Origin: an uncultured Prevotellaceae bacterium
GTDB taxonomy: Bacteria > Bacteroidota > Bacteroidia > Bacteroidales > Bacteroidaceae
NCBI GenBank assembly: GCA_946539475.1
Contig: CAMNHM010000098.1
Coordinates: forward strand, 1-10,084
DNA: 10,084 nucleotides
Direction of reading: 5' to 3'
Both the position numbers and the translations under genes were made by a program. The notes beneath the pieces were generated by a model that did no database searches, was not told the DNA's origin, and saw nothing but the letters and a program-made list of their open reading frames with translations. Every line of letters begins with the position of its first letter. The stretch's first letter is position 1. Below are positions 1 to 5,994 of the stretch, one piece after another.

Positions 1-490
1 AGACTTCCTCGAGGTATTCGATGTTGGAGTGATAGACAGTGACAAAGTAACGGGTATAGAAAGCGAGCTGCACAAAATAGCACACGACGCAACACACCAG
101 CAACACCCAGCCCCAGCCGGACGAGGCGGCGAAGGCACTGGCCATGAGCACCGTGAGCACAACGATGGGGATGAGGTTCCAGAGGACGAGGCGGCGCATG
201 TTTGTCTGCGGTGCCACGAACACCACGCTGGTAAACGTGAAGAGCAGTGCCTGCAGCCCTGCCACCACGAACCACACGAGCATCACGGGCATGCTGAGCG
301 TCCAGCCCATCAGGGCCGACATGCCGTAGGCGGCACTCATCACCACGCTGGCCACCGCCGTGAACACCTTGGCCTTGCGAAAGGAGTGCCACTCGGGGGC
401 CATGGGCACGCGCAGGAACAGCAGGTGCACGGCTGAACATATCAGCACGCCCGTCACGAAGGCACAGAGAATTTGATATGGGGTCATCAT
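1..490 (-). CDS. Polytopic membrane protein, 3' part cut by window edge
   Basis: An open frame runs from ATG at 490 (or the next codon, ATG at 487) to the left edge without a stop, giving 163 residues. The visible part is nearly all membrane: hydrophobic segments at about residues 5-25, 42-62, 67-93, 101-121 and 127-146, with the basic MRR between the third and fourth. After the last segment the chain turns polar (YHSNIEYLEE), so a soluble domain may follow beyond the window. A purine-rich GGGAG lies 6-10 bases before the first ATG. The start is 13 bases past the stop of the exported-protein gene, so the two are probably co-transcribed. I do not recognise the family. Bacteroidota have AraC-type regulators and histidine kinases with an N-terminal multi-span membrane region of this shape, but nothing visible proves either. 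Confidence 0.72.
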   Translation of the reverse strand, partial: MMTPYQILCAFVTGVLICSAVHLLFLRVPMAPEWHSFRKAKVFTAVASVVMSAAYGMSALMGWTLSMPVMLVWFVVAGLQALLFTFTSVVFVAPQTNMRRLVLWNLIPIVVLTVLMASAFAASSGWGWVLLVCCVVCYFVQLAFYTRYFVTVYHSNIEYLEEV

Positions 491-503
491 TGCAACTCCC
501 TCA

Positions 504-1199
504 CTAGTTCGCCTCCACTTCGCGGAAGCCGTTGTTAGTCCATACCAGCTTGTATTCGTCGTACACGAAGTCGTCGGCCTCCGTCCAATAGACGGCGGTC
601 ACTTCGATGTCCTTGCCCTCCTTGGGCAGGGTGATGAAGTTCGACTCGCGATGGCTGCGCAGCACTTTTTGCACGGCGTTGAAGACCGTGGTATCGGGCG
701 TCATCAGCTGGGTCTGCGGGTCATAGTCGTAGAACAGCAGCAGTTTTGAGCACCGCTCACCCTCGTGTCCCACCTGCATGAGGACGCCCACCAGCTGGTG
801 ACCGTTGGGGCGCCGCCAGTAGCACACGTTTGTCATGTAGTCGAACTGTCCGCCCATGTCGCATTTCACGTAGCCGTGGCGCACGTCCTCATCCACATAG
901 TAGTGTCGTTCCTCCCATTTCACCTCGCCGGGGTGCTGCAGGTAGTCGGCCATGCCAGTGTTGGGCTTGTACTGTGGGAACTGCCGGCAGAAGGCCATGG
1001 CCAGGTTGCGCACCTGCGCCTTGGGGTAGAGCACCTTCACCTTCAGCGGGTGGCTCTGCCACTGCTGTGCAATGCCGGTCAGCGGTGCCTCGGGGGGGAA
1101 GTAGTCGTCGGCAGCGGCATCGTCGTTCTGCCCCCTTGCCGTCAGTGCCAGCAACAGGACGGCCACCAGCAGGGCCATTCGTATGTTGATTCTTTCCAT
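504..1199 (-). CDS. Exported protein of unknown function, 231 aa
   Basis: The product begins with a signal peptide: basic MERINIR, a hydrophobic core at about residues 8-20, then TARG before Q24. This suggests signal peptidase I cleavage. There is no lipobox cysteine near the site, so it is probably periplasmic or surface-released rather than a lipoprotein. The mature part (about 208 residues) is rich in Tyr, Trp and acidic residues, has four cysteines (71, 113, 126, 150) and no internal membrane segment. I recognise no enzyme motif or named domain. The start ATG at 1199 fits the signal peptide and lies about 35 bases below a strong Bacteroidota promoter. It is the first gene of a unit with the membrane protein that follows it. 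The opposite-strand frames at 765-1229 and 830-1189 are shadows of this gene. Confidence 0.85.
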   Translation of the reverse strand: MERINIRMALLVAVLLLALTARGQNDDAAADDYFPPEAPLTGIAQQWQSHPLKVKVLYPKAQVRNLAMAFCRQFPQYKPNTGMADYLQHPGEVKWEERHYYVDEDVRHGYVKCDMGGQFDYMTNVCYWRRPNGHQLVGVLMQVGHEGERCSKLLLFYDYDPQTQLMTPDTTVFNAVQKVLRSHRESNFITLPKEGKDIEVTAVYWTEADDFVYDEYKLVWTNNGFREVEAN

Positions 1200-1238
1200 T
1201 CTAATTCAGTTTCTACAAGTAACGGATGATTTCCTGTG

Positions 1239-1270
1239 CAAAAGTACTTCTTTTCCGTGAGACGAGCAAA
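1239..1270 (-). promoter_or_regulatory. Bacteroidota-type promoter of the exported-protein gene
   Basis: Read on the minus strand, TTTG (1270-1267), a 20-base spacer and TACTTTTG (1246-1239) match the -33/-7 form TTTG-N19/20-TAnnTTTG exactly. Transcription would start near 1233, leaving about a 35-base leader before the ATG at 1199. The upstream edge of this promoter lies only 6 bases from the left end of direct repeat A. Confidence 0.8.
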
Positions 1271-1276
1271 TTTTCA

Positions 1277-1388
1277 GCACAGAAATATGTTGCACTACTT
1301 ACACTTCTTGCACCATATCTTAGGAGTGAGAAAAGTCCGGACTGCAACTTTTCCAGCAAAGCAAGGCGTTTTAGTATAGCTGGAACAA
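1277..1388. repeat. Direct repeat A, ~112 bp, left flank of the toxin-antitoxin cassette
   Basis: From GCACAGAAATATGTTGC to TAGCTGGAACAA this stretch aligns with 2356-2466 in the same orientation. By eye there are seven substitutions and one single-base gap, about 93% identity. Similarity stops abruptly on both sides, except that the last few bases (GGAACAACCA) also resemble the final unit of the array at 2592. The repeat contains a 10-base palindrome AGTCCGGACT in this copy, disrupted in copy B. No terminal inverted repeats or target duplication are visible. The gene-free stretch 1200-1545 consists of the promoter, this repeat, a short coding-like fragment and the mntA promoter. Minus-strand frames across the two copies share GARSVSSATYFCA, which follows from the DNA repeat and is not evidence of coding. 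Confidence 0.9.
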
Positions 1389-1461
1389 CCAATCTACCCG
1401 TGCTAAGTTCTTCTCCGCACTGGCCGTCCGCCTCATCGTGGAGTATCTGGGAGAGCCGTAG
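1375..1461 (+). pseudogene. Short coding-like fragment, possible gene remnant
   Basis: Between repeat A and the mntA promoter, 1375-1461 reads as 28 codons ending in TAG, with the C-terminal run AKFFSALAVRLIVEYLGEP. The codons from about 1402 on use G/C third positions like the chromosomal genes nearby, while the surrounding gap is AT-rich. It has no start codon of its own and opens directly after a stop inside the repeat. It could be the C-terminal tail of a gene truncated when the island formed, or chance. I do not recognise the protein. Confidence 0.25.
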
Positions 1462-1483
1462 GCTGCAGAAAAATGCCAGAATG

Positions 1484-1515
1484 TTTGGCGTTATCAAGAA
1501 TTATCACTACCTTTG
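1484..1515 (+). promoter_or_regulatory. Promoter of the mntA-hepT operon
   Basis: TTTG (1484-1487), a 20-base spacer and TACCTTTG (1508-1515) match the Bacteroidota -33/-7 consensus. The expected start of transcription is near 1521, about 25 bases before ATG 1546. This placement rules out the TTG at 1513 as the mntA start, because it lies inside the -7 box. Confidence 0.8.
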
Positions 1516-1528
1516 CAGCGACAAGGTA
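1508..1528. promoter_or_regulatory. Imperfect inverted repeat over the -7 box, candidate operator
   Basis: TACCTT (1508-1513) pairs with AAGGTA (1523-1528), with G1515-C1522 extending the match after a one-base bulge and a loop of CAGCGA. The dyad covers the -7 element and the expected transcription start. A repressor bound there would block RNA polymerase, as in self-regulated toxin-antitoxin operons. A second weak dyad, GCCA (1475-1478) with TGGC (1486-1489), overlaps the -33 element. Binding is inferred from position only. Confidence 0.4.
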
Positions 1529-1545
1529 AAAAGTCTACTGACGAG

Positions 1546-1842
1546 ATGAGTACACAGAACATGCAACAGGCGCTTGCCGAGTACTTCAAGACACAGCCCG
1601 TCCTGAAGGCTTGGATCTTTGGCTCCTATGCCCGTGGCGAGGAGACACCCAGTAGCGATGTGGACATACTGGTTGTACTGGACCATTCGCAGCCTGTCGG
1701 ACTGAAGTTCTTTGGCATGTATGAAGACTTGAAGGAGCTGCTTGGCCGCCCTGTCGACCTGGTTACTGAGCCGTCACTGGCTCCATTTGCGCGTCAGAGT
1801 GTGGAACGTGAGAGACAGCTGATTTATGAGAGAACTGCTTAG
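1546..1842 (+). CDS. mntA: MntA-type nucleotidyltransferase antitoxin, 98 aa
   Basis: A minimal nucleotidyltransferase (MNT) domain protein. The hallmark GSX10DXD is perfect: G26, S27, then D38 and D40. A third acidic residue, D71 in RPVDLV, sits where the family's third metal ligand is expected. In characterised MntA-HepT pairs the enzyme neutralises its partner by transferring AMP from ATP to a tyrosine beside the toxin's RNase motif; the same reaction is inferred here. The start at ATG 1546 gives the compact length usual for the family and a short leader below the promoter. ATG 1561 is an alternative, and the TTG at 1513 lies in the -7 box. The 3' end overlaps hepT by 17 bases, which suggests translational coupling. 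The antitoxin comes first in the operon. Catalytic residues are intact, with no sign of decay. Confidence 0.88.
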   Translation: MSTQNMQQALAEYFKTQPVLKAWIFGSYARGEETPSSDVDILVVLDHSQPVGLKFFGMYEDLKELLGRPVDLVTEPSLAPFARQSVERERQLIYERTA

Positions 1843-2221
1843 AGACCGCGAAAGGCTGGAACATATTCTAGCAGCCATCGACCGTGTGTTGCGCTACACC
1901 AAGGACAAAACACATGCCGATCTTGTTGCCGATGACATGATGTATTATGCTGTTGTGAAAAATATCGAGATCATGGGCGAAGCTGCCAACATGCTCACTC
2001 AAGAGTTCGTTGCAACTCATCCGGATACCCCATGGAAAATGGTGCGTGGTATGCGAAACTATATTGTTCATGAGTATTTTCAGATAGACAGCACTGTCGT
2101 GTGGGATGTCGTGTCAAACAATCTTCCAGAACTGCGCGAGCAAGTGATTCGCTACCTTACAGATACAAACTGGGAAACACGGGAAAAAAGCAATGATATA
2201 GCTGATGGCGCAAGATGCTGA
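1826..2221 (+). CDS. hepT: HepT-type toxin (DUF86 family, HEPN ribonuclease), 131 aa
   Basis: The all-helical HEPN/DUF86 protein carries the RX4-6HXY ribonuclease motif intact: R77, H82 and Y84 in RNYIVHEY, preceded by the family-typical PWKMVRGM. IEIMGEAANML at about residues 47-57 is also characteristic. HepT proteins act as RNases in the cytoplasm; one studied member removes bases from tRNA 3' ends. The tyrosine of the motif, here Y84, is the residue AMP-modified by MntA in a characterised pair. The ATG at 1826 lies inside the mntA 3' end and matches the family N-terminus, so mntA and hepT form one transcript. The tail after about residue 115 is polar and probably variable. The antisense frame 1868-2071 is a shadow. 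The target RNA here is unknown. Confidence 0.88.
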   Translation: MRELLRDRERLEHILAAIDRVLRYTKDKTHADLVADDMMYYAVVKNIEIMGEAANMLTQEFVATHPDTPWKMVRGMRNYIVHEYFQIDSTVVWDVVSNNLPELREQVIRYLTDTNWETREKSNDIADGARC

Positions 2222-2355
2222 AGGCGTCTTCGCTCTATAACCGAGGGTACGAACATAGCGAGCATGCCCCGGATATATAGCTCCGTAACGAAAGCACACT
2301 AACGGAGTTGGGCTTCTCAATGATGCTGTACCCATATCGCACCTTCCTATCTTTC
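2222..2355. other. Gene-free stretch after hepT with a weak hairpin
   Basis: This is the first part of the 458-base gap between hepT and secDF. I see no coding gene. AGCTCCGT (2279-2286) can pair with ACGGAGTT (2302-2309), 8 pairs including one G-U, around a 15-base loop. No U-run follows on the plus strand, so it is at best a weak end for the mntA-hepT transcript. The remainder of the gap holds repeat B, the 33-bp array and the secDF terminator. A minus-strand frame stays open from 2621 to 2235, but it spans the DNA repeats and lacks any start context. Confidence 0.4.
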
Positions 2356-2466
2356 GCACAGAAATATGTTGCACTACTTACACTTCTTGCACCATTCTTA
2401 GGAGTGTGAAGAGTCCGTACTGCAACTTTTCCTGCAAAACAAGGCGTTTTGGCATAGCTGGAACAA
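2356..2466. repeat. Direct repeat B, ~111 bp, right flank of the toxin-antitoxin cassette
   Basis: This is the second copy of the sequence at 1277-1388, in the same orientation, offset by 1079 bases and about 93% identical by eye. Conserved blocks include AGAAATATGTTGCACTACTT, CTGCAACTTTTCC and AAGGCGTTTT. Its last bases, GGAACAA, are the first unit of the 33-bp palindrome array, so repeat and array are physically continuous. In copy A the same junction is followed by only one degenerate unit. Confidence 0.9.
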
Positions 2467-2606
2467 AGTGTTTGCGCCATGCGGAAAATGCAGGAACAAC
2501 TTGTTCCAGATTTATCTTTCTGGTTGGAACAACTTGTTCCAGATTCGTTTTTTCTGTTGGAACAACTTGTTCCAGCTATTTTTTCGGTGCTGGAACAACC
2601 ATTTCC
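2460..2606. repeat. Five-unit 33-bp-period array of the palindrome GGAACAACTTGTTCC
   Basis: Units begin at 2460, 2493, 2526, 2559 and 2592, exactly 33 bases apart. The three middle units carry the identical 15-base palindrome GGAACAACTTGTTCC, extended to TGGAACAACTTGTTCCA in units two and three. The first (GGAACAAAGTGTTTG) and last (GGAACAACCATTTCC) are degenerate, 11 and 12 of 15 matching. The 18-base intervals are AT-rich and partly similar (AGATT, TTTCT). Each palindrome can form a hairpin of five pairs (GGAAC/GTTCC) or be read as a dimer site. Because 33 is a multiple of 3 and a unit has no stop, several frames remain open on both strands, each as an 11-residue repeat; this need not mean coding. 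Confidence 0.9.
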
Positions 2607-2616
2607 GTCAATAAGA

Positions 2617-2648
2617 GACAAGCCGGAAGCTGATGCCTCCGGCTTGTC
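2617..2648 (-). terminator. Terminator of secDF
   Basis: GACAAGCCGGA (2617-2627) is perfectly complementary to TCCGGCTTGTC (2638-2648), with a 10-base loop. It starts 31 bases past the secDF stop. On the minus strand it is followed by TCTTATT, a weak U-rich tract, so it is best read as the secDF terminator. It could also stop plus-strand readthrough from the island. Confidence 0.75.
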
Positions 2649-2679
2649 GCCTATAATTAATAATAATGTGTCAGAGCGT

Positions 2680-5600
2680 TTACTTCTTCTCCTCTACTGC
2701 CTCCTTGGGCTGCTTGCGGCTGAGGATGAGGTAGGCCGTAGGAGCAGCGATGAAGATTGACGAGAGAGTACCGAAGACGACACCCAGGATCATGGCGAAG
2801 GAGAACGGACGGATGCTGTCGCCACCAAGCACGAAGATGGTGAGCAGCACGATGAGCGTCGTCACCGACGTGTTGATCGTACGTGCCAGCGTCTGGTTGA
2901 TAGAAGCGTTGAAGAGCTCCTTCTTGTCGCGCTTGGGATAGAGACCGAGGTTCTCACGGATACGGTCGAAGACCACCACCTTATCGTTGATGGAGTAACC
3001 GATCACGGTCAGGATGGCACCGATGAACGTCTGGTCGATCTCAAGCGACATGGGCACCCATCCCCAGAGCACTGAGAAGAAGCCGATGACGATGAGGGCG
3101 TCGAAGGCCAGGGCGACGATAGAGCCGACCGAGAAGGCGACGTTGCGGAAACGCAGCAGGATGTAGAGGAAGATGGCGATCAGAGCCAGCAGGACGCTGA
3201 TGAAGGCGCCACGGGTAATGGTCTTAGCGATTGACGGACCCACCTTCGTAGCACTGACGATGGTGCCGATCTCGCTCTCGCCCTCAGTGACGGGTGCTTC
3301 CTTGAACTCCTCGAGACTAGCCTTGGTAATCATGCCGGCAGCGGTCAGCTTCTCGTAGATGATGTTCTCGGCCTGCTCGTCGACGGAGGGATCGTTAGAC
3401 TCGTAGTTCCAGTTGGTAGAGATACGCACGGTGCGGCTACCCTCAAGGGCGATGACGCTGGTATTGGCGTTCTGTCCCTCGTTCGAGCCTACGGTGTTGA
3501 CGAATGCTCCATTGAGTGCCTCACGGACTTCCTCGACGGGCACTTCCTTGTCGAGCACGACAACATAGTTGCGACCACCGGTGAAGTCGATACTGCGGCT
3601 CAGGCCACGCACAGCGAAGCTGATGCAGAAGAGGACGGCTGCAGCGATCCAGATAGTATAGGACTTCTTGAACTGGCCCATGATGTTGAACTTGGTGTTC
3701 TGCATCAGGTTCTTCGAGAAGTTGGTGGTGAAGGTGAGGTTCTGCCACTTCTCCTTATTCATCTGGCGATCGTAGATGAGACGGGTCATGAAGACGGCGG
3801 TGAAGAACGATATGCAGATACCGATGATCAGCGTGGTGGCGAAACCGCGGATAGGACCTGTACCGAAGACGTAGAGGATGATACCCGTGATGAGCGACGT
3901 GAGGTTGGAGTCGAAGATGGCCGAGAAGGCATTCGAGTAACCGGCGTTGATGGCCTCACGGATGTGGAGGCCCTTACGCATCTCTTCCTTGATACGCTCA
4001 TAGATGAGCACGTTAGCATCGACGGCAGTACCCAGCGTGAGCACGATACCGGCGATACCCGGCATCGTCAGTGCTGCCTGGAAGGAGGCGAGGATACCCA
4101 ACGTGAAGAACAGGTTGAGCAGCAGGGCCATGTTGGCCAGCATACCCGGGATGAAGTTGTAGAGCAGCACCATGACGCCCATCAGCAGGATGAAGGCGAC
4201 GATGAACGAGATGATACCCTGCTGGATGGACTTTGCACCGAGCGACGGTCCTACCATTGTGCTGGAGAGGATACGCATCGGGGCGGGCATCTTACCAGAG
4301 TTGAGCGTGTTGGCGAGGTCCTTGGTGTCCTCAATGGTGAAGTTACCGGTGATCTGCGAATTACCGCCATTGATCTCGTCGTTCACGTTAGGAGCACTGT
4401 AGACGGCGTCGTCGAGGACGATGGCCACAGCTTTATTAATGTTCTCGCGCGTGAGACGTGCCCACTCGCGCGTACCTTCAGAGTTCATCTGCATCGACAC
4501 GTCGGGCTTACCAAGCTGGTCGTAGCCGTCGCTGGCCGAGACGATCACGTCGCCCTCGAGGGGAGCACGACCTGAAGGATCGGAGACGCGGATGGCATAC
4601 AGACGGAACTGCTCACCCTTCTCGCCCTGGTAGATGGGACCATCGCTCTTGGCAGCCCAGAGGAGCTTCAGGTCCTTACGGAGCATCTTCTTGGCAAGGT
4701 CGGACTGGATGATGCGATTGATGGCTGCCGTATCGTGAACACTGGCATGACCCACCATGGCATTGCCGTTGGGATAGAGGTTCAGACGGGGCAGACGATA
4801 CTGTCCGTCATCGGCCTTCGTCTCCTTGCCGGCGAGCTGGGCAGCGAGGGCATTCTCGGGCTGGGCCTCAGCCTTCACAGAGTCGGTGGCGGTGCTGTCG
4901 GCCTGAGCCACTTCCTGCGTGGCAGCCGTAGCAGTGCTATCGACGACGGCAGTGCCATTCTGCTGTGCAGCATAGGCCTGCATCAGCGACTGGATCGAGC
5001 CAACGACCTCCTCAGCAGCGAAGGTCTCCCAGAACTCCAGGTTAGCACTGCTCTCGAGGAGCTTCAGGATACGGTTCTTATCTTTCACGCCAGGCAGCTC
5101 GACCATGATGCGCGACTGGCCTTCCAGGCGCTGGATGTTTGGCTGCACGACGCCGAACTTGTCGACACGGTTACGTACGACGTTCTCAGCATTCTCAATG
5201 GCCGAAGCCACCTCAGCCTTCAGGGCCTTGCGCACGTCGGCATTGCTCGACTGGCTGGTCACCTTCTCGCGGAGTGCCTGAGTGGCGAAGATCTCGCGAA
5301 GCTGACGGTTGCTGACATTCTTTTCCCACAGGTCGCAGAAGATATCGACGAAATCGCCCTGTGTCTCCTGCTCTTCCTTCTTGGCCATCTCGAGCATGTT
5401 GCGGTAGTCGGCATCCTGCTTGTGAGCAGCGAGCATGTCGACGATGTCGGGCACCGACACCTCCATGATGACGTTCAGACCGCCCTTCAGGTCAAGGCCA
5501 AGTCCCATTTCCATCTCACGGCACTCTTTCAGGTTCCACTGCCAGAGCCACACCTTGTTGGTCTCGACGGAATCCTGGAAGGCCTGTGCAGCTTCCTGGC

Positions 5601-5727
5601 CCTGCGTGGCTGCAATCTTAGCAATCTTCCCTTCGTAGTGACGGGTCACAAACGAGAAGGAAAGATAGAAGCAGCAGACCAGCACGAGCGCAACTGCAAT
5701 AAACTTTACAATTCCTTTGTTTTGCAT
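2680..5727 (-). CDS. secDF: Protein translocase SecDF, fused SecD-SecF, 1015 aa
   Basis: An inner-membrane partner of SecYEG that uses the proton gradient to pull exported proteins across. The SecD half has a first membrane span (about 7-27), the D1 motif GLGLDLKGG (75-83), the periplasmic region with RNRVDKFGV (185-193), and a membrane block from about 503 with GTAVDANVLIYERI (566-579), where D570 is the proton-pathway aspartate. The SecF half starts near 690, shows SIDFTGGRNY (712-721), and carries GYSINDKVVVFDRIREN (910-926) with D915. The fused form is typical of Bacteroidota. Residues 258-300 form a low-complexity Ala/Thr/Asp/Gln insert, probably a flexible periplasmic linker. The start ATG 5727 has an A-rich leader and no Shine-Dalgarno. 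The gene is monocistronic here, with its own promoter and terminator. Long plus-strand frames inside it are shadows. Confidence 0.97.
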   Translation of the reverse strand: MQNKGIVKFIAVALVLVCCFYLSFSFVTRHYEGKIAKIAATQGQEAAQAFQDSVETNKVWLWQWNLKECREMEMGLGLDLKGGLNVIMEVSVPDIVDMLAAHKQDADYRNMLEMAKKEEQETQGDFVDIFCDLWEKNVSNRQLREIFATQALREKVTSQSSNADVRKALKAEVASAIENAENVVRNRVDKFGVVQPNIQRLEGQSRIMVELPGVKDKNRILKLLESSANLEFWETFAAEEVVGSIQSLMQAYAAQQNGTAVVDSTATAATQEVAQADSTATDSVKAEAQPENALAAQLAGKETKADDGQYRLPRLNLYPNGNAMVGHASVHDTAAINRIIQSDLAKKMLRKDLKLLWAAKSDGPIYQGEKGEQFRLYAIRVSDPSGRAPLEGDVIVSASDGYDQLGKPDVSMQMNSEGTREWARLTRENINKAVAIVLDDAVYSAPNVNDEINGGNSQITGNFTIEDTKDLANTLNSGKMPAPMRILSSTMVGPSLGAKSIQQGIISFIVAFILLMGVMVLLYNFIPGMLANMALLLNLFFTLGILASFQAALTMPGIAGIVLTLGTAVDANVLIYERIKEEMRKGLHIREAINAGYSNAFSAIFDSNLTSLITGIILYVFGTGPIRGFATTLIIGICISFFTAVFMTRLIYDRQMNKEKWQNLTFTTNFSKNLMQNTKFNIMGQFKKSYTIWIAAAVLFCISFAVRGLSRSIDFTGGRNYVVVLDKEVPVEEVREALNGAFVNTVGSNEGQNANTSVIALEGSRTVRISTNWNYESNDPSVDEQAENIIYEKLTAAGMITKASLEEFKEAPVTEGESEIGTIVSATKVGPSIAKTITRGAFISVLLALIAIFLYILLRFRNVAFSVGSIVALAFDALIVIGFFSVLWGWVPMSLEIDQTFIGAILTVIGYSINDKVVVFDRIRENLGLYPKRDKKELFNASINQTLARTINTSVTTLIVLLTIFVLGGDSIRPFSFAMILGVVFGTLSSIFIAAPTAYLILSRKQPKEAVEEKK

Positions 5728-5773
5728 TTTGTTTGTTGAATATTGTGTTATTTAATTTGCGCAATTTGACCTG

Positions 5774-5805
5774 CAAATATAGTGATTTTTTTACACTAGG
5801 AAAAA
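5774..5805 (-). promoter_or_regulatory. Promoter of secDF
   Basis: On the minus strand TATATTTG (5781-5774) matches the -7 element TAnnTTTG. The -33 element is poor: TTTT at 5805-5802 after a 20-base spacer. Transcription would begin near 5768, leaving about a 40-base A/T-rich leader. The rest of the 267-base gap to 5995 holds two copies of CTTTCGGCA and no gene I can support. Confidence 0.6.
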
Positions 5806-5994
5806 TTTTCGGCCATTTTTCGTCATTTTTTTAAGGATTCTCCACTATTTCGGGTCTTTCGGCATGACCTTTGTCAGTGATTTAAGCCTTTCGGCACTAT
5901 ACCTGAAAAAGGCAGGCGAAAAGGGTGAAAGACAGCCCTAAAGGGTTAGCGACGGCGCTTCGGTTTTCTGAATTCTTAACAACGCGCGCACTCC

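Noticed and set aside
1513..1545. TTG at 1513 as the start of mntA
   Set aside because: It lies inside the -7 promoter element, upstream of the expected transcription start; ATG 1546 gives the usual family length.
1213..1549. Open frames over repeat A (minus 1213-1497, plus 1226-1549)
   Set aside because: They span two promoters and a DNA repeat, overlap each other, and their shared GARSVSSATYFCA with the right copy follows from DNA identity.
1277..2466. The paired repeats as ends of an insertion sequence or MITE
   Set aside because: The copies are direct, not inverted, have no terminal inverted repeats of their own, no target duplication was found, and no transposase lies between them.
2460..2606. 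CRISPR array
   Set aside because: The conserved unit is a 15-base palindrome with 18-base, partly similar AT-rich intervals. CRISPR repeats are longer, spacers are unrelated and longer, and no cas gene or leader is present.
2235..2760. Open frames over repeat B and the array (minus 2235-2621, plus 2406-2633 and 2479-2760) as repeat proteins
   Set aside because: A 33-base period without stops keeps frames open on both strands at once. None has a promoter or start context, and one runs into the secDF terminator and 3' end antisense.
3964..5739. Long plus-strand frames (3964-4575 and 4735-5739) as genes
   Set aside because: They are antisense shadows of secDF, with His/Leu/Val-rich composition typical of reversed GC-rich coding sequence and no recognisable domain.
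5864..5941. 25-codon frame beginning MTFVSDLS in the gap before secDF
   Set aside because: No promoter or ribosome-binding context, and it overlaps small inverted repeats; too short to support as a gene.
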